The notes under the pieces: model-generated
Database searches by the model: none
Told to the model about the DNA's origin: nothing
The model's input: the letters and a program-made list of their open reading frames with translations, nothing else
Assembly (NCBI GenBank): GCA_903917735.1
Contig: CAIXBR010000005.1
Location: 1-64,000, forward strand
DNA from: an uncultured Elusimicrobia bacterium
GTDB taxonomy: Bacteria > Elusimicrobiota > Elusimicrobia > Elusimicrobiales > UBA9959
Length of the DNA stretch: 64,000 nucleotides
Direction: 5' to 3'
Part shown: positions 39,001 through 44,969 of the stretch, piece after piece
Layout: every line of letters starts with the position of its first letter
Position numbering within the stretch: position 1 is the stretch's first letter
Translations under genes and position numbers: made by a program

Positions 39001-41586
39001 ATAGTCGGCTTGCCCGATATCTCTACCCCGACCTGGTCTTACATAATTATCCCCGTGCCTTCGGGTACGGAAATGAACCTGAAGAAGATAACGGACATGT
39101 TCTTCGGGGACAGCCCGTTCGCGTTCAACTACAGCACGGCGACCAAAACCTGGGACAAGAAGTACATGCTGCCGGGCCAGTACGACTTCTACCTTATGCT
39201 GGCCTCCAAGTATAATCCCGGCGGAGGTGATTCCAGCAATCAGACCAGCTATGACCAGTTCGGCAACTTCATAGGCAAGGTAAAAGGCGTGGCCGTACAG
39301 AAGTCGGATACCAACCCGGGGACGTTCAACCAGCCTATACCGGTGAACATACTCGGTTCCATCGGGCAGGGCGTGTTCGACGGCACCGTGAAGGGGGCCA
39401 AGGTCTTTACGGACGCGGATATCATCAGGATCTTCGCCAACTTCAACAACGAGATAACGCCGCTAATTCCCGCCGTTATGATCTACGACTCGGCCGGCGA
39501 CCTGAAGGGTTATACCGCGGCCCTGCCCGCGCAGGAGGACTTCGCGGGTTTCTGGACCGTTGTGCAGAACAAGGACGCCGCCGGCCTGAAGTCTTACTTC
39601 TCCGCGCATCCCGGCCGCTTCATGGTGCCCGGCCTGCCGCCCGGCAGATACACGGCGGTGTTCTCTAACCCGAACTATCCGCCCGTAGTAAAAGATCTGG
39701 AGCTGCCGGCCGAGGGCTATGCGTTCGACTTCGAAGGGCAGCAGCTGCTGGCCGGCTCCATTTCCGGCACGGTGTTCGTGGACGGTTCTACCGAGCCCGT
39801 CTCCAACGCCGTGGTATACCTGAAGCACCGGATAGTGGACAAGTTCTCTAAAACGGACAACAACGGCGTCTTCTCGTTCAACAACCTGCCTTCTGGTATT
39901 TTTAGGCTGGAGGTCAGCAAGGACGGCTTTGTGACCACCGGGGATAAGACCTCGCTGTCGCTTACGGATAACGTGAATCTGACCCTGCGCATGGCGCCTT
40001 CCGCGTCCAAGATCACCGGCGCGGTCTACCTGAGCAAATTCCCGTCGCCGCTCACCAAGGCGGGCATAAGCATAGTGGGCTATGACGAAACCCTGAACGT
40101 CGGCTCTCCCGACGCTTATCTGCCGAAGATAGCGGCCATTACGGACGCGCTCGGCGGGTACGAGCTGACCGGCATTATCCCCGGCCATCTCTACAAGGTC
40201 TCCGCGTTCTACAGCGGCAAACTCACTGTTACGCTGGACGTTACGGCCGTAGTGGGCGACACCTACATGGACGACATCGTGCTGAAGGATATGCCGCCGC
40301 AGATCATGGTGAAGGTGAAGAGATCGCCCGACTCCACCAGCAAGGTGGACGTTGTTATCTCTTCGCCCAAACAGCTGGTGTCCACGCCGGTCTGCAAGTT
40401 CAACCCCGGGATAAACTATGTCTCAACGGCGGCGGTCAGCCTGGCGCTGACGCCCGGCCCCAATAACACATATTTGGGCCAGTTTACCGTTTCGAGGAAC
40501 CAGCCGTCATACACGGTCTACTTCTCGGCCGGAGACAACAACAAGATGGAGAAGACCATCCGGTACGACCAGACCAACGACGCCAGTACGGATCAGTACA
40601 TACAGGACGAGGCCATACAGGGCGGCGAGGTGCAGATGGACGCGGAAAGCGAAGAGTATTCCGGGCTGGAGCTTGACCCGGGCACGCTTTCTTATTCCAC
40701 CGCCTCCGCATCCGCCAGCTTCGACAACCTGGTGGGCGGGTTCTTCAGCGCGCTGCCCTCGGTCAGGACAGTGAAGACAGCCAAAGGCAATCTGACCATA
40801 GAGGCTGCCGTGCAGAACCTGATGGCTTCGGAGGTTTATAACATGAACCTCTCAAACGCCAGTGCCAACAAGCCCTTCACCCTGACGCTCAAGTACGACA
40901 AGGACAAGGGAGCCAACAACGGCGGCCTGAGGATCTATCAGCACGACGACTCGAACGGCTTATGGAATGAAGTCCCCGGCAATTACACCATAGACCCGAT
41001 GCTGGGTGTGGTATCGGTGGATGTGGCCGGCCTGACGAACGCTTACCAGGGCACGGACGGGACCACTACTCCGCTGGTGCGCAAGCGCTTCGGCATGAGC
41101 TCCGTGGTGAACGGGCGCTACCGGCCTTCGGCCGCGGGCACCCCGCCGCAGAGCGGCCAGTTCGCCGTGTTCACTGCGAAACCGCCCACGGGGACACCGG
41201 CGTACAGTTCCTCGTTCGAGGTTTACAATATGCCCAACCCGTTCAACCTGAAAACGAAGAACGTGACATTGAGCGCCACGGACATCGGGACTTTGACTAT
41301 AGCCAACCCGTACCCGACCAAAGGTACGGTCATAAAGTACAACCTGCCGGTCGGCAAAGCGGGGAACCTCAAGTTCGTCATCTACAACGTGGCGGGCGAG
41401 AAGGTCAGGACCATCAGCGAGGGGGGCAGGGACAACCGGAATGGGGCTAACGGCGTTTATTACTCGGAGTGGGACGGCAAGAATGATAACGGTTCCGACT
41501 GCGCGTCCGGAGTGTATTTCCTGCTTACATATCTCGACGGGAGCAAACTGGGCAATAAGGCCCTTAAGATGGCGATAATAAAGTAG
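30076..41586 (+). CDS. 3836-aa secreted propeller-repeat surface protein with FlgD/type IX-like C-terminal domain
   Basis: ATG 30076 has AGGAG 5 nt upstream; the Met at 30052 has none. A signal peptide (to ~AAAASPG) precedes about 2250 residues of SBBP-like propeller repeats with the recurring core GNVYVAG...D..V.KY. These are grouped in blocks divided by fibronectin-like segments (near 1260-1375 and 1750-1855). From ~2270 come carboxypeptidase-regulatory-like beta modules (e.g. LEGVVRDRVYTSPIANATV ~2490; ISGTVFVDGSTEPVSNAVV ~3230). The final ~120 residues hold VYNMPNPFN, EWDGKNDNGSDCASGVYFLL and end ALKMAIIK, a FlgD/type IX-like sorting domain. It is probably a surface adhesin or matrix protein. 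A PorV-like gene follows. Confidence 0.8.
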   Translation: MFNIKKMILNLACMAALAAPAAAASPGFTGNFSQSAGSVFDGGDYDRTSAIAIDTWTAGGPFVYVVGGSSDNAAGTEYGLIVKYGSDGVMLASDTYRNVKSMFRSVQFDAAGDLAVSGNVDSAFLVVKYNKALSRLNSTSISGGGDGWALASDSQSNLYLAGSGVGGSGWFMKKLNSSLAGTASADFPSGFASGVGVMPDGSVVFVGNLDTGSSRDWHFRRYDQSLSTLLSSATYSVSNSTGGGSYPFTAFDGNGNIYVGGHKDVAGTQYAHLAKFSSAFALLDSTTSATANSVFARPALNPAADRLIVGSFTDQKRLMAFDPSNLHRGASLPSSYLGISAAADNGGYVYVAGDSPSVTDEKDPANDFHTVRYLIPSLPVVGAGFTGNFTQTSGANFDGGDMDMGTGAAFYNSNVYVAGGALPNGGIIIRYNGAGTVLSSATLGGVDGFMRVAANANGIYAVAQGTNTGFVTVKYTPNLVFVSSAVLAGDSSARDLTFDPSGNVYVVGSNMGEGGNNDYKIVEYNSNLAPMGSPKLFDAGGYDEGKGIAYDSGNLYVTGDSLIGNTTYFVTAKFMASTSLVFQSSVSYTDTYVEPDMPMGERLAISTTTHNVYLVGTNGTENGRHILTLRYSQNLLLLSSAAFAGSTYQLGADIKVDKDGYVYTLGKDGSSADHPVLVKYDPSLNFLSNATSVQPNSYLPLAFALDPATGESYVTGFYSTDGSKDMPKADMRTVKLPPLGNGVPGNHSPVLAWAGGGAYENGGLNVVNGTAGNTSMFFVYKVKYTDPDNDPPGAGYPKLYVTNAGIAAAMQEQDPADKNYSAGKIYTYATQLSPGANYGYYFVAQDSNTAPATGVPTDITPGPVVVDAPTLSYQLSNHFSAGINANLVLAPVPGSNNPALAKDLAGNVYTAQTSVFNAVPMLVLTKYNSAGGVLWTRFIPSGILVAKDIAADALGNSYVLSAIGGGSLFITKYDAMGAEVWTNTWSSGNPDTPGAIRVTPDGTVYVASSHSATPSGTKIALAKFNAFGAPVWSSPVEYQSVPGSSIDTANSMALIPGATAFIYVAGNSNLNVPGGSSDGLLAKFVDVGPAAFVNGNAIRYDSPNKGYDTANSVAVDQLGNVYMTGSEERSDLGQGNNIWVAKYDPFGTRQWLQEYNSGSYTNDNGNAIALDNFGNVYVAGQVDLWSSGTGENLWIGEYNSRGVMLLDRHYSPGSGSDNAYGIAVGSASVYVLGSFLNNSVTPAVQTSGLYILPAVSGGGGGAQAAFLAAMEGSNTGSVALSWNYPSSLPAGSSFTIQYSTSPNAVWSRDSAQVTVSTMPNQGDMQNYTIGGLMTGRNPDQTMFPNYMFRVWLVSADGSSTLLPGATSYAKTPFAYDNTMYYGQDRISYLSNVQAGNGTRNAVAVVGDSVYQAFGNAPIAGSDPLGLGFRKYNLNNYVEWTRFFNTASGAYYSVNALLRDNAGNFYAVGGETPSSDATNKNLWIGKFSAAGDLLWSASEDVNGGFDELHGAALDAAGTGLYVAGEFSDSGQAQEILVRKYDVSNATGTSVKWQYTEPGRGGRPAASARGIAVDAAYVYAVATISGSVDNDICVRKIRQSDAAIVSSFTYNSGFGDDSGNDIAVNAAGVYVAGSIATPSETQSIYMAKYQLSLGTTFWALTSGPQGNSEMNSLKLDAAGNVYGAGYETRGDNKDAIYGKLAGTDGAIIWNRSFNDNNAGNIAAYSVQVDTAGRVISALDDNGRPGFFVFPQPSFALQAMPYTVPGSVKLSWMARDNANSADFYIQYSTDPNVAWSTSAAQVTFTNNNMMAGSYQTAAIFGLDNIRDARGMSMVPPYYFKVWVSTVSGIFNLAHENAVPPASAKAADMNVAESMSSFAGDAQLFTVGYNNNMYSPAAGMEKELNGVASDSSGNVYMAANTNWSGSDIFVLKKFNSSGSPVWTRTYTPGEFYNIKAERIAADASGNIYVTGYQRNPVDTSRGKDLFLIKFNSAGSLVLKYLSQKPGDDAGYAVTVAPDGSAVYVAGSSTTANMEDVYVAKFPASTLAAPVWERGYNGSANITDIGYGIALHGNYLYVAGISGESQSGRQNSVVWAGRYSAGNASEPITAYVGSLSNMPASGYDVAVDSSGYVYVAGEAADEASWMNNGVIYRASADLSDFGVTVSTYRGGNPSGSNAAAYGLAMDAMGGIYAVGMEERYDLNQDKNLWIRKFAPDMSELWTQTFNSNNTSAGMNLPNADLGLDVAVDNAGYVYVSGKFGSNGGMYRYKQSNTLAYNPTLTVNVKMGSSGSAATSAFQGVPVTVVPFSQAGGIDSSNAKTLVTNSSGTAAFTVPAGKQYFVALSTQGWIPTIKDQQMDPYGNFFVQLNGDIAKEYILYPRPAGDPAYPLTVTVSSAIPNDSIMAEIFYMKTGEKVAYGMSQIGVNKSSVTFIVPNVSPADANVYTLGITIPNRNVMKSVPLTAAFPAGSSYSVSMSTMEGAIAAYGGFDASVSTNPASLEGVVRDRVYTSPIANATVSIYHQNNCSPGNNPQYDEYETLTDVNGKFSFYDVPQSAMPYQMGVKKAGYSRGGFGGCWFDTKNSKYVYNGVTVSSSSAGNYQEFGLDQATYTFKGIITYNGVPLPNASVMVNGDFGWYNSGSDVYRQNGGIATDANIKTGADGSFTFSSATLNGLLEGGLTLQVSFFGNWTDINQGDNHQTGSSGPDYDDIRIVLSGQRATDLDSVCKAGKVWVLKAADGSCMTAANPDTALTFNIQPAGGNNAATLHGQMMFVTTYTVTQQTPLNISTSAPVTVMAMQQCNGNCNGQAIGFTPLSGQFTSNVATYSVVLSSGISYYTQIVSADWGETTSFDSNADFSSTDTVRMDFTVGKSGVLKGSILLPNGNNFKPFYGTSSGNNDPAAYSANVQVKGTNVDVSNGNGTDDNGAFEFPNLAPGIYDITLQPQGSGFVWAPVVMTGVSVAVGKTTEVKLQLSEGIVVQPQIVGLPDISTPTWSYIIIPVPSGTEMNLKKITDMFFGDSPFAFNYSTATKTWDKKYMLPGQYDFYLMLASKYNPGGGDSSNQTSYDQFGNFIGKVKGVAVQKSDTNPGTFNQPIPVNILGSIGQGVFDGTVKGAKVFTDADIIRIFANFNNEITPLIPAVMIYDSAGDLKGYTAALPAQEDFAGFWTVVQNKDAAGLKSYFSAHPGRFMVPGLPPGRYTAVFSNPNYPPVVKDLELPAEGYAFDFEGQQLLAGSISGTVFVDGSTEPVSNAVVYLKHRIVDKFSKTDNNGVFSFNNLPSGIFRLEVSKDGFVTTGDKTSLSLTDNVNLTLRMAPSASKITGAVYLSKFPSPLTKAGISIVGYDETLNVGSPDAYLPKIAAITDALGGYELTGIIPGHLYKVSAFYSGKLTVTLDVTAVVGDTYMDDIVLKDMPPQIMVKVKRSPDSTSKVDVVISSPKQLVSTPVCKFNPGINYVSTAAVSLALTPGPNNTYLGQFTVSRNQPSYTVYFSAGDNNKMEKTIRYDQTNDASTDQYIQDEAIQGGEVQMDAESEEYSGLELDPGTLSYSTASASASFDNLVGGFFSALPSVRTVKTAKGNLTIEAAVQNLMASEVYNMNLSNASANKPFTLTLKYDKDKGANNGGLRIYQHDDSNGLWNEVPGNYTIDPMLGVVSVDVAGLTNAYQGTDGTTTPLVRKRFGMSSVVNGRYRPSAAGTPPQSGQFAVFTAKPPTGTPAYSSSFEVYNMPNPFNLKTKNVTLSATDIGTLTIANPYPTKGTVIKYNLPVGKAGNLKFVIYNVAGEKVRTISEGGRDNRNGANGVYYSEWDGKNDNGSDCASGVYFLLTYLDGSKLGNKALKMAIIK
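30148..32290 (+). repeat. Two tandem homologous propeller modules inside the giant gene
   Basis: Module one opens with PGFTGNFSQSAGSVFDGGD (from ~30150) and module two with AGFTGNFTQTSGANFDGGD (from ~31219). Both then run through matched VYVVGG/VYVAGG, VKYG/IRYN and SMFRS/GFMRV segments, so a ~1.07-kb unit was duplicated. Nucleotide copies have diverged. Later blocks near 32700, 34200 and 35700 are more distant versions of the same design. Confidence 0.7.
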
Positions 41587-41597
41587 GCGCCTGCGGC

Positions 41598-41618
41598 GCG
41601 GCCGGGCTGCCCGGCCGC
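41598..41618 (+). other. Strong GC hairpin between the giant gene and porV-like gene
   Basis: A perfect 9-bp stem GCGGCCGGG / CCCGGCCGC with a CTG loop sits 12 nt after the giant-gene stop and 45 nt before the PorV-like ATG. No T-run follows, so it is not a standard terminator. It could stabilise the upstream message or tune read-through into the barrel gene. Confidence 0.6.
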
Positions 41619-41662
41619 CGTTGGACTGCGGTTTTCAGGGACAGGGATCCAGAGGTAATTTT

Positions 41663-42595
41663 ATGAGAAAAATATTCATTTTTTCTATGGCGCTGTGCGT
41701 GCCGGCGGGAGCCTGGGCTTCCGGCGCGGGTACTACGGCGGCGCCTTTCCTTAAGGCGGCCATGAGCCCGAGGGCCGTAGCCATGGCCGGGGCTTTCAGC
41801 GCCCTTGCCGACGACTCCGGGGCCATATTCGTGAACCCGGCGGGCCTGGCCCAGTCCGAAATTCAGGAGGCGGGGCTGGACTTCAGCAACTACCTGCAGG
41901 ATGCCAAGATGGGGAATCTTTCCTACGCCGGGATGGTGGGGGACAACAGGTTCGGTTTCGGCGCCACATTCATGACCGTGGGCGAGCTGGACAGGCGCCT
42001 TAACGACACTGCCACAACCGGAGCAGTGCCCTCGCTCGGGAGCTTCGGCGCCAGCGACATTGCTGTTACGCTTGCCTATGCCAAAAAGGACTTTATCCCG
42101 GATACTTTAAAAAATCTGGACGGCGGCTTCGCAGCCAAGTTCATCCGCTCCACCATAGACACTAAGACCGCTTTCGCGGTCGCGGTGGACGCCGGGGCAA
42201 TCTACCACGCGTCCGAAAAAATAAATATTTCGATGGCGCTGCAGAACCTCGGCACTAAAATGAAGTTCGTGGATAAAGCCGACCCGCTGCCTATCGACCT
42301 GCGCGTCGGCATGCTTTATAGGGCTTCGCCGGAGTTCAATGTAGTGGCTGAAGTGAACGAATATCTGCAGGATGAGAAATTCTACCCGGCCTTGGGCGCG
42401 GAATACTGGTTCCGCGACGCGTTCGCGCTGCGCGGCGGCTACAAGTTCGGCTATGATACGTCCAACCTCGGAGCCGCGGTCGGCTTAAGCCTTGGCTTCG
42501 GGATCAAGGTAGCCGGTCTGGGCGTGGACTACGCTTACCTGCCTTTCGGGGACCTTGGCAACGTGCACCGCTTCGGTTTCTGGATGCAGTTCTGA
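41663..42595 (+). CDS. PorV/PorQ-family outer-membrane beta-barrel protein (second copy)
   Basis: 310 aa. A signal peptide ends near AWASG. The family block is SPRAVAMAGAFSALADDSGA followed by FVNPAGLAQSE, matching the first copy at 14690. The C-terminus DYAYLPFGDLGNVHRFGFWMQF is split here as DYAYLPFGDLGN and HRFGFWMQF and ends in Phe, as barrel proteins do. ATG 41663 has AGAGGT about 7 nt upstream; the longer frame from 41621 has a non-signal start. It directly follows the giant protein gene, repeating the cargo-plus-PorV order of the first locus. Confidence 0.82.
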   Translation: MRKIFIFSMALCVPAGAWASGAGTTAAPFLKAAMSPRAVAMAGAFSALADDSGAIFVNPAGLAQSEIQEAGLDFSNYLQDAKMGNLSYAGMVGDNRFGFGATFMTVGELDRRLNDTATTGAVPSLGSFGASDIAVTLAYAKKDFIPDTLKNLDGGFAAKFIRSTIDTKTAFAVAVDAGAIYHASEKINISMALQNLGTKMKFVDKADPLPIDLRVGMLYRASPEFNVVAEVNEYLQDEKFYPALGAEYWFRDAFALRGGYKFGYDTSNLGAAVGLSLGFGIKVAGLGVDYAYLPFGDLGNVHRFGFWMQF

Positions 42596-42634
42596 ACATT
42601 GACAGCAACGGAAGGCAAGAGCCAGGAAACAAGA

Positions 42635-42660
42635 AAGAGCCGCGATATTCGCGGCTCTTC
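42635..42660. terminator. Hairpin between convergent genes (probable bidirectional terminator)
   Basis: AGAGCCGCGA pairs with TCGCGGCTCT around a short AT loop. It lies between the PorV-like gene (forward) and the leftward membrane-protein operon. Flanking pyrimidine-rich sequence on the minus strand (CTTTCTTGTTT) gives a moderate U-tract for leftward transcripts; the forward side is weaker. Confidence 0.6.
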
Positions 42661-42687
42661 CCTTTCTTGCCTTCAACTGTTATGGCT

Positions 42688-43320
42688 TTATCTTATGAAG
42701 TCCTCGTTCGGCCAGTCTCCTGGTGAGCCGTCTACCGAAATCAGGCGCGGGTCTTCGTGCGAATTAGCCCTCATTTTTTTGAAAGACTCTTTCAGTTCGC
42801 TCATCGAGACATCGGACCTTTTTGTCTTCAGCAGGACTACGTAGCTTATGACCGCCATTACGAAGGAAACTGGCAGCACGTACAGCCATGAATTGGAATT
42901 GAGCTGGAACAGCAGCACGGCGCACAGGAAAACCCAGAAGGAAAGAGTGAAGTTGGCGCCGGAAAGCATGTACGAAACTATCAGCGCGTACTCTTCCGCC
43001 CGTGAAAGGGACAGTGTAATGGCTATGAGGGCGATGTTTATCAAAGCCAGGTAAAGAGCCCTGGCTACCCAGCTCTTCCAACGGTGTTTTGAAAGGATGA
43101 TCGTCCCGTAGATAGGGTGGTTGATTATCTCGGCGTCTTCATAGGTAGTTTCGGCGGCGGACTCCTGTATCTTTGGAGTTTCCTTGCCCGCGCCCGGGTC
43201 GTAATCGAAGGTCTGTTCTTCCTTCGAGCTGCCTACCTGCGCGCCTCCCGGCGCCGGGCAGCATACGGCCAGCGCTGCAAGCCCGAGAGCGGCTATCAGG
43301 ACTGTCTTAGTTGTTGTCAT
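42688..43320 (-). CDS. Multi-pass membrane protein of unknown function
   Basis: 210 aa. A hydrophobic signal-like N-terminus contains CC near residue 20 (LAVCC, a possible weak lipobox). A polar acidic stretch (25-65) follows, then three hydrophobic helices (about 85-107, 112-135, 138-160) and a charged C-terminal tail. No family recognised. GGGAG lies 4 nt before the ATG. Its start overlaps the end of the 98-aa gene by 14 nt, so the small genes below hemW form a coupled operon. Confidence 0.6.
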   Translation of the reverse strand: MTTTKTVLIAALGLAALAVCCPAPGGAQVGSSKEEQTFDYDPGAGKETPKIQESAAETTYEDAEIINHPIYGTIILSKHRWKSWVARALYLALINIALIAITLSLSRAEEYALIVSYMLSGANFTLSFWVFLCAVLLFQLNSNSWLYVLPVSFVMAVISYVVLLKTKRSDVSMSELKESFKKMRANSHEDPRLISVDGSPGDWPNEDFIR

Positions 43321-43603
43321 TTTCTCCCAGCTTAGGCATGGACGGGGCGGTTCCGGAGTCCAGGCGGTAATACTGCGTGGCGCCCACTTTCAGCTTTACG
43401 GGGGTGTATTGCACTTCCTTCAGAGTTTTTCGCCGCTGCTCCTGCGTGCGCCATTTTGTTATCTTTATATCCTGGCGCACCGTAATGCGGTCCGTAAAGT
43501 GCCAGTAGGACGAGACGAAAGCCCCTATCACGCAGGTGATTATGACCCCGCTCAAAAAATACTGCTCGCGGTCGCGCCGTATCCAGAAGTCGCGTATCTT
43601 CAC
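43307..43603 (-). CDS. 98-aa single-pass membrane protein
   Basis: The GTG at 43603 has GGAGG 7-8 nt upstream, whereas the longer frame from 43660 lies inside the preceding gene and has no ribosome binding site. One transmembrane helix (about 15-35, YFLSGVIITCVIGAFVSSYW) sits after a basic N-terminus. The rest is Lys/Arg-rich then polar, ending GENDNN. No family recognised. GTG overlaps the upstream stop as GTGA, implying translational coupling. Confidence 0.6.
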   Translation of the reverse strand: MKIRDFWIRRDREQYFLSGVIITCVIGAFVSSYWHFTDRITVRQDIKITKWRTQEQRRKTLKEVQYTPVKLKVGATQYYRLDSGTAPSMPKLGENDNN

Positions 43604-43776
43604 TTTAATTCCTCCAGTATGACGGTCGGCCGGGAGATCTTCCCGGAAGTGTCCTCGCAACGTACTTTAATCTTCTCTATCTCCGCCTGCGGCTTGGAGA
43701 TAAAAAGCTTTTCTTTCTGCCAGGTTCCTGACCACTTGGCCTCTACCGACTTGGGATCGTAAGCTTTGCTTAGCAT
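43600..43776 (-). CDS. 58-aa small protein with a ValRS-like N-terminus
   Basis: ATG 43776 has AGGA 4 nt upstream and lies 7 nt after the hemW stop. The first ~26 residues (KAYDPKSVEAKWSGTWQKE) resemble the opening of valyl-tRNA synthetases (xYDPKxVExKWxxxW). The remainder does not, and there is no HIGH motif or other synthetase part. The stop codon overlaps the next GTG (GTGA), which argues it is really translated. It may be a soluble helper of the two membrane proteins that follow, or the resemblance may be chance. Confidence 0.5.
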   Translation of the reverse strand: MLSKAYDPKSVEAKWSGTWQKEKLFISKPQAEIEKIKVRCEDTSGKISRPTVILEELK

Positions 43777-43783
43777 TGTTCCT

Positions 43784-44875
43784 TTATACGAATTCGCGGA
43801 AAACGGCGTTGGAGACGTAAAGACGGTCTTCTTTTATCCTGATACGGAGGCCGCTTTTCTCAATGAGGCCGGCGTCCAGCAGGCGGCTTATCTCGTCCTT
43901 AAATTCTATAAATATATAGTCGGTCAGTTCAATTCCGGAGGTTTTGCGCAGACCCAGCATTATCTTCTCGGCATTTTTAGCCTTCCCGGTCAGGGTTTCG
44001 CGGTACTGCAGGGGTATGGCGTCACCGCCCAGGGCGGCCTTCAAATAGGCCGCGGTGGAGGCGGTGTTGGCCCGGCGTTCCCCGCCCAGGTAGGAGGCCG
44101 CTGCCGGGCCCATGCCCAGGTATTCGCCCTGTTCCCAGTAGTTCAGGTTATGTGCCGATTCTCTGCCCGGCCGGGAGAAATTTGAGATCTCGTAGCGGGC
44201 GAACCCGGCCAGTCCGAGCGCGGCAGCCCCGTCCTCATACATGTCCGCCGCCTCATCCGGTTCCTCTTCCACTCCGTCCGCCGAGAACGGCGTTCCGTCG
44301 TGTACTTCAAGCGCGTAGAAAGAAACGTGCTCGGGCTTCAATTTAAGCAGCCATTCTATAGAGTCGGTGAAATCCTTCCGCGTCTGCCCCGGCAGGCCGC
44401 ACATCAGGTCGGCGTTTATGTTGGCGAAGCCGGCGCCGCGCAGCAGGCCGAAGGCTTTCAGAAAATCCCCGGGAGTGGCCAGGCGTCCAAGCCGCTTAAG
44501 CAGGCTGTCCTGTGAGGCCTGGAGTCCCATGCTTATGCGGTTTACTCCGGCATTCATCAGCAGTTCCGCTTTGACGGCGTCCAAGCTTTCAGGGTTGGCC
44601 TCGAAGGTGGACTCTGCTATCGCTTTCAGCGGCCCGGTCAAGGTTGAAATTATGAAAAAAAGTTTTTCCAGCTGGCCCGGGGAAAGTAGGCTGGGAGTGC
44701 CGCCGCCCACATAAAGGGTGCTGAACTTTCCGGCCAGCCCGGCATAAGTTGAAGCTTCCCGGGCCAGGGCCCCCAGGAAAACGTCTATTTCCCCCGGGGT
44801 TCCGGGCGCGGAGGCGAAGTCGCAGTAGCCGCACTTGGCCCGGCAGAAGGGGATGTGTATATAGAGTCCGCGCAT
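43784..44875 (-). CDS. hemW: HemW-like radical SAM protein (CPO-like)
   Basis: 363 aa. The radical SAM cluster motif is CRAKCGYC (Cys11, Cys15, Cys18) in YIHIPFCRAKCGYCDF, followed by LYVGGGTPSLL (53-64) and INADLMCGLPGQTRKDF near 170. A C-terminal HemN-type domain is present. The C-x3-C-x2-C without the extra HemN Cys marks HemW, a heme-binding chaperone for respiratory enzymes rather than the oxygen-independent coproporphyrinogen oxidase. It leads the operon with the three small genes. Confidence 0.88.
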   Translation of the reverse strand: MRGLYIHIPFCRAKCGYCDFASAPGTPGEIDVFLGALAREASTYAGLAGKFSTLYVGGGTPSLLSPGQLEKLFFIISTLTGPLKAIAESTFEANPESLDAVKAELLMNAGVNRISMGLQASQDSLLKRLGRLATPGDFLKAFGLLRGAGFANINADLMCGLPGQTRKDFTDSIEWLLKLKPEHVSFYALEVHDGTPFSADGVEEEPDEAADMYEDGAAALGLAGFARYEISNFSRPGRESAHNLNYWEQGEYLGMGPAAASYLGGERRANTASTAAYLKAALGGDAIPLQYRETLTGKAKNAEKIMLGLRKTSGIELTDYIFIEFKDEISRLLDAGLIEKSGLRIRIKEDRLYVSNAVFREFV

Positions 44876-44915
44876 GTCTAGATTATAGCCAATCCTGGAG
44901 CGCCGGAGTTAAATA

Positions 44916-44948
44916 GAGAACGGGAGCGGAATTAACCGCTCCCGTTCT
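44916..44948. terminator. Terminator hairpin between hemW and slipin genes
   Basis: GAACGGGAGCGG pairs with CCGCTCCCGTTC across an AATTAA loop (12-bp stem). It follows the slipin stop in the leftward direction and lies before hemW. The U-tract on the minus strand (CTATTT) is moderate. Confidence 0.7.
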
Positions 44949-44969
44949 TTGCTCAGTCGACCCTGTACG

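Noticed and set aside
43600-43776. Truncated valS gene
   Set aside because: Only ~26 residues resemble ValRS, and the short frame is coupled to its neighbours; no further synthetase sequence follows in any frame nearby.
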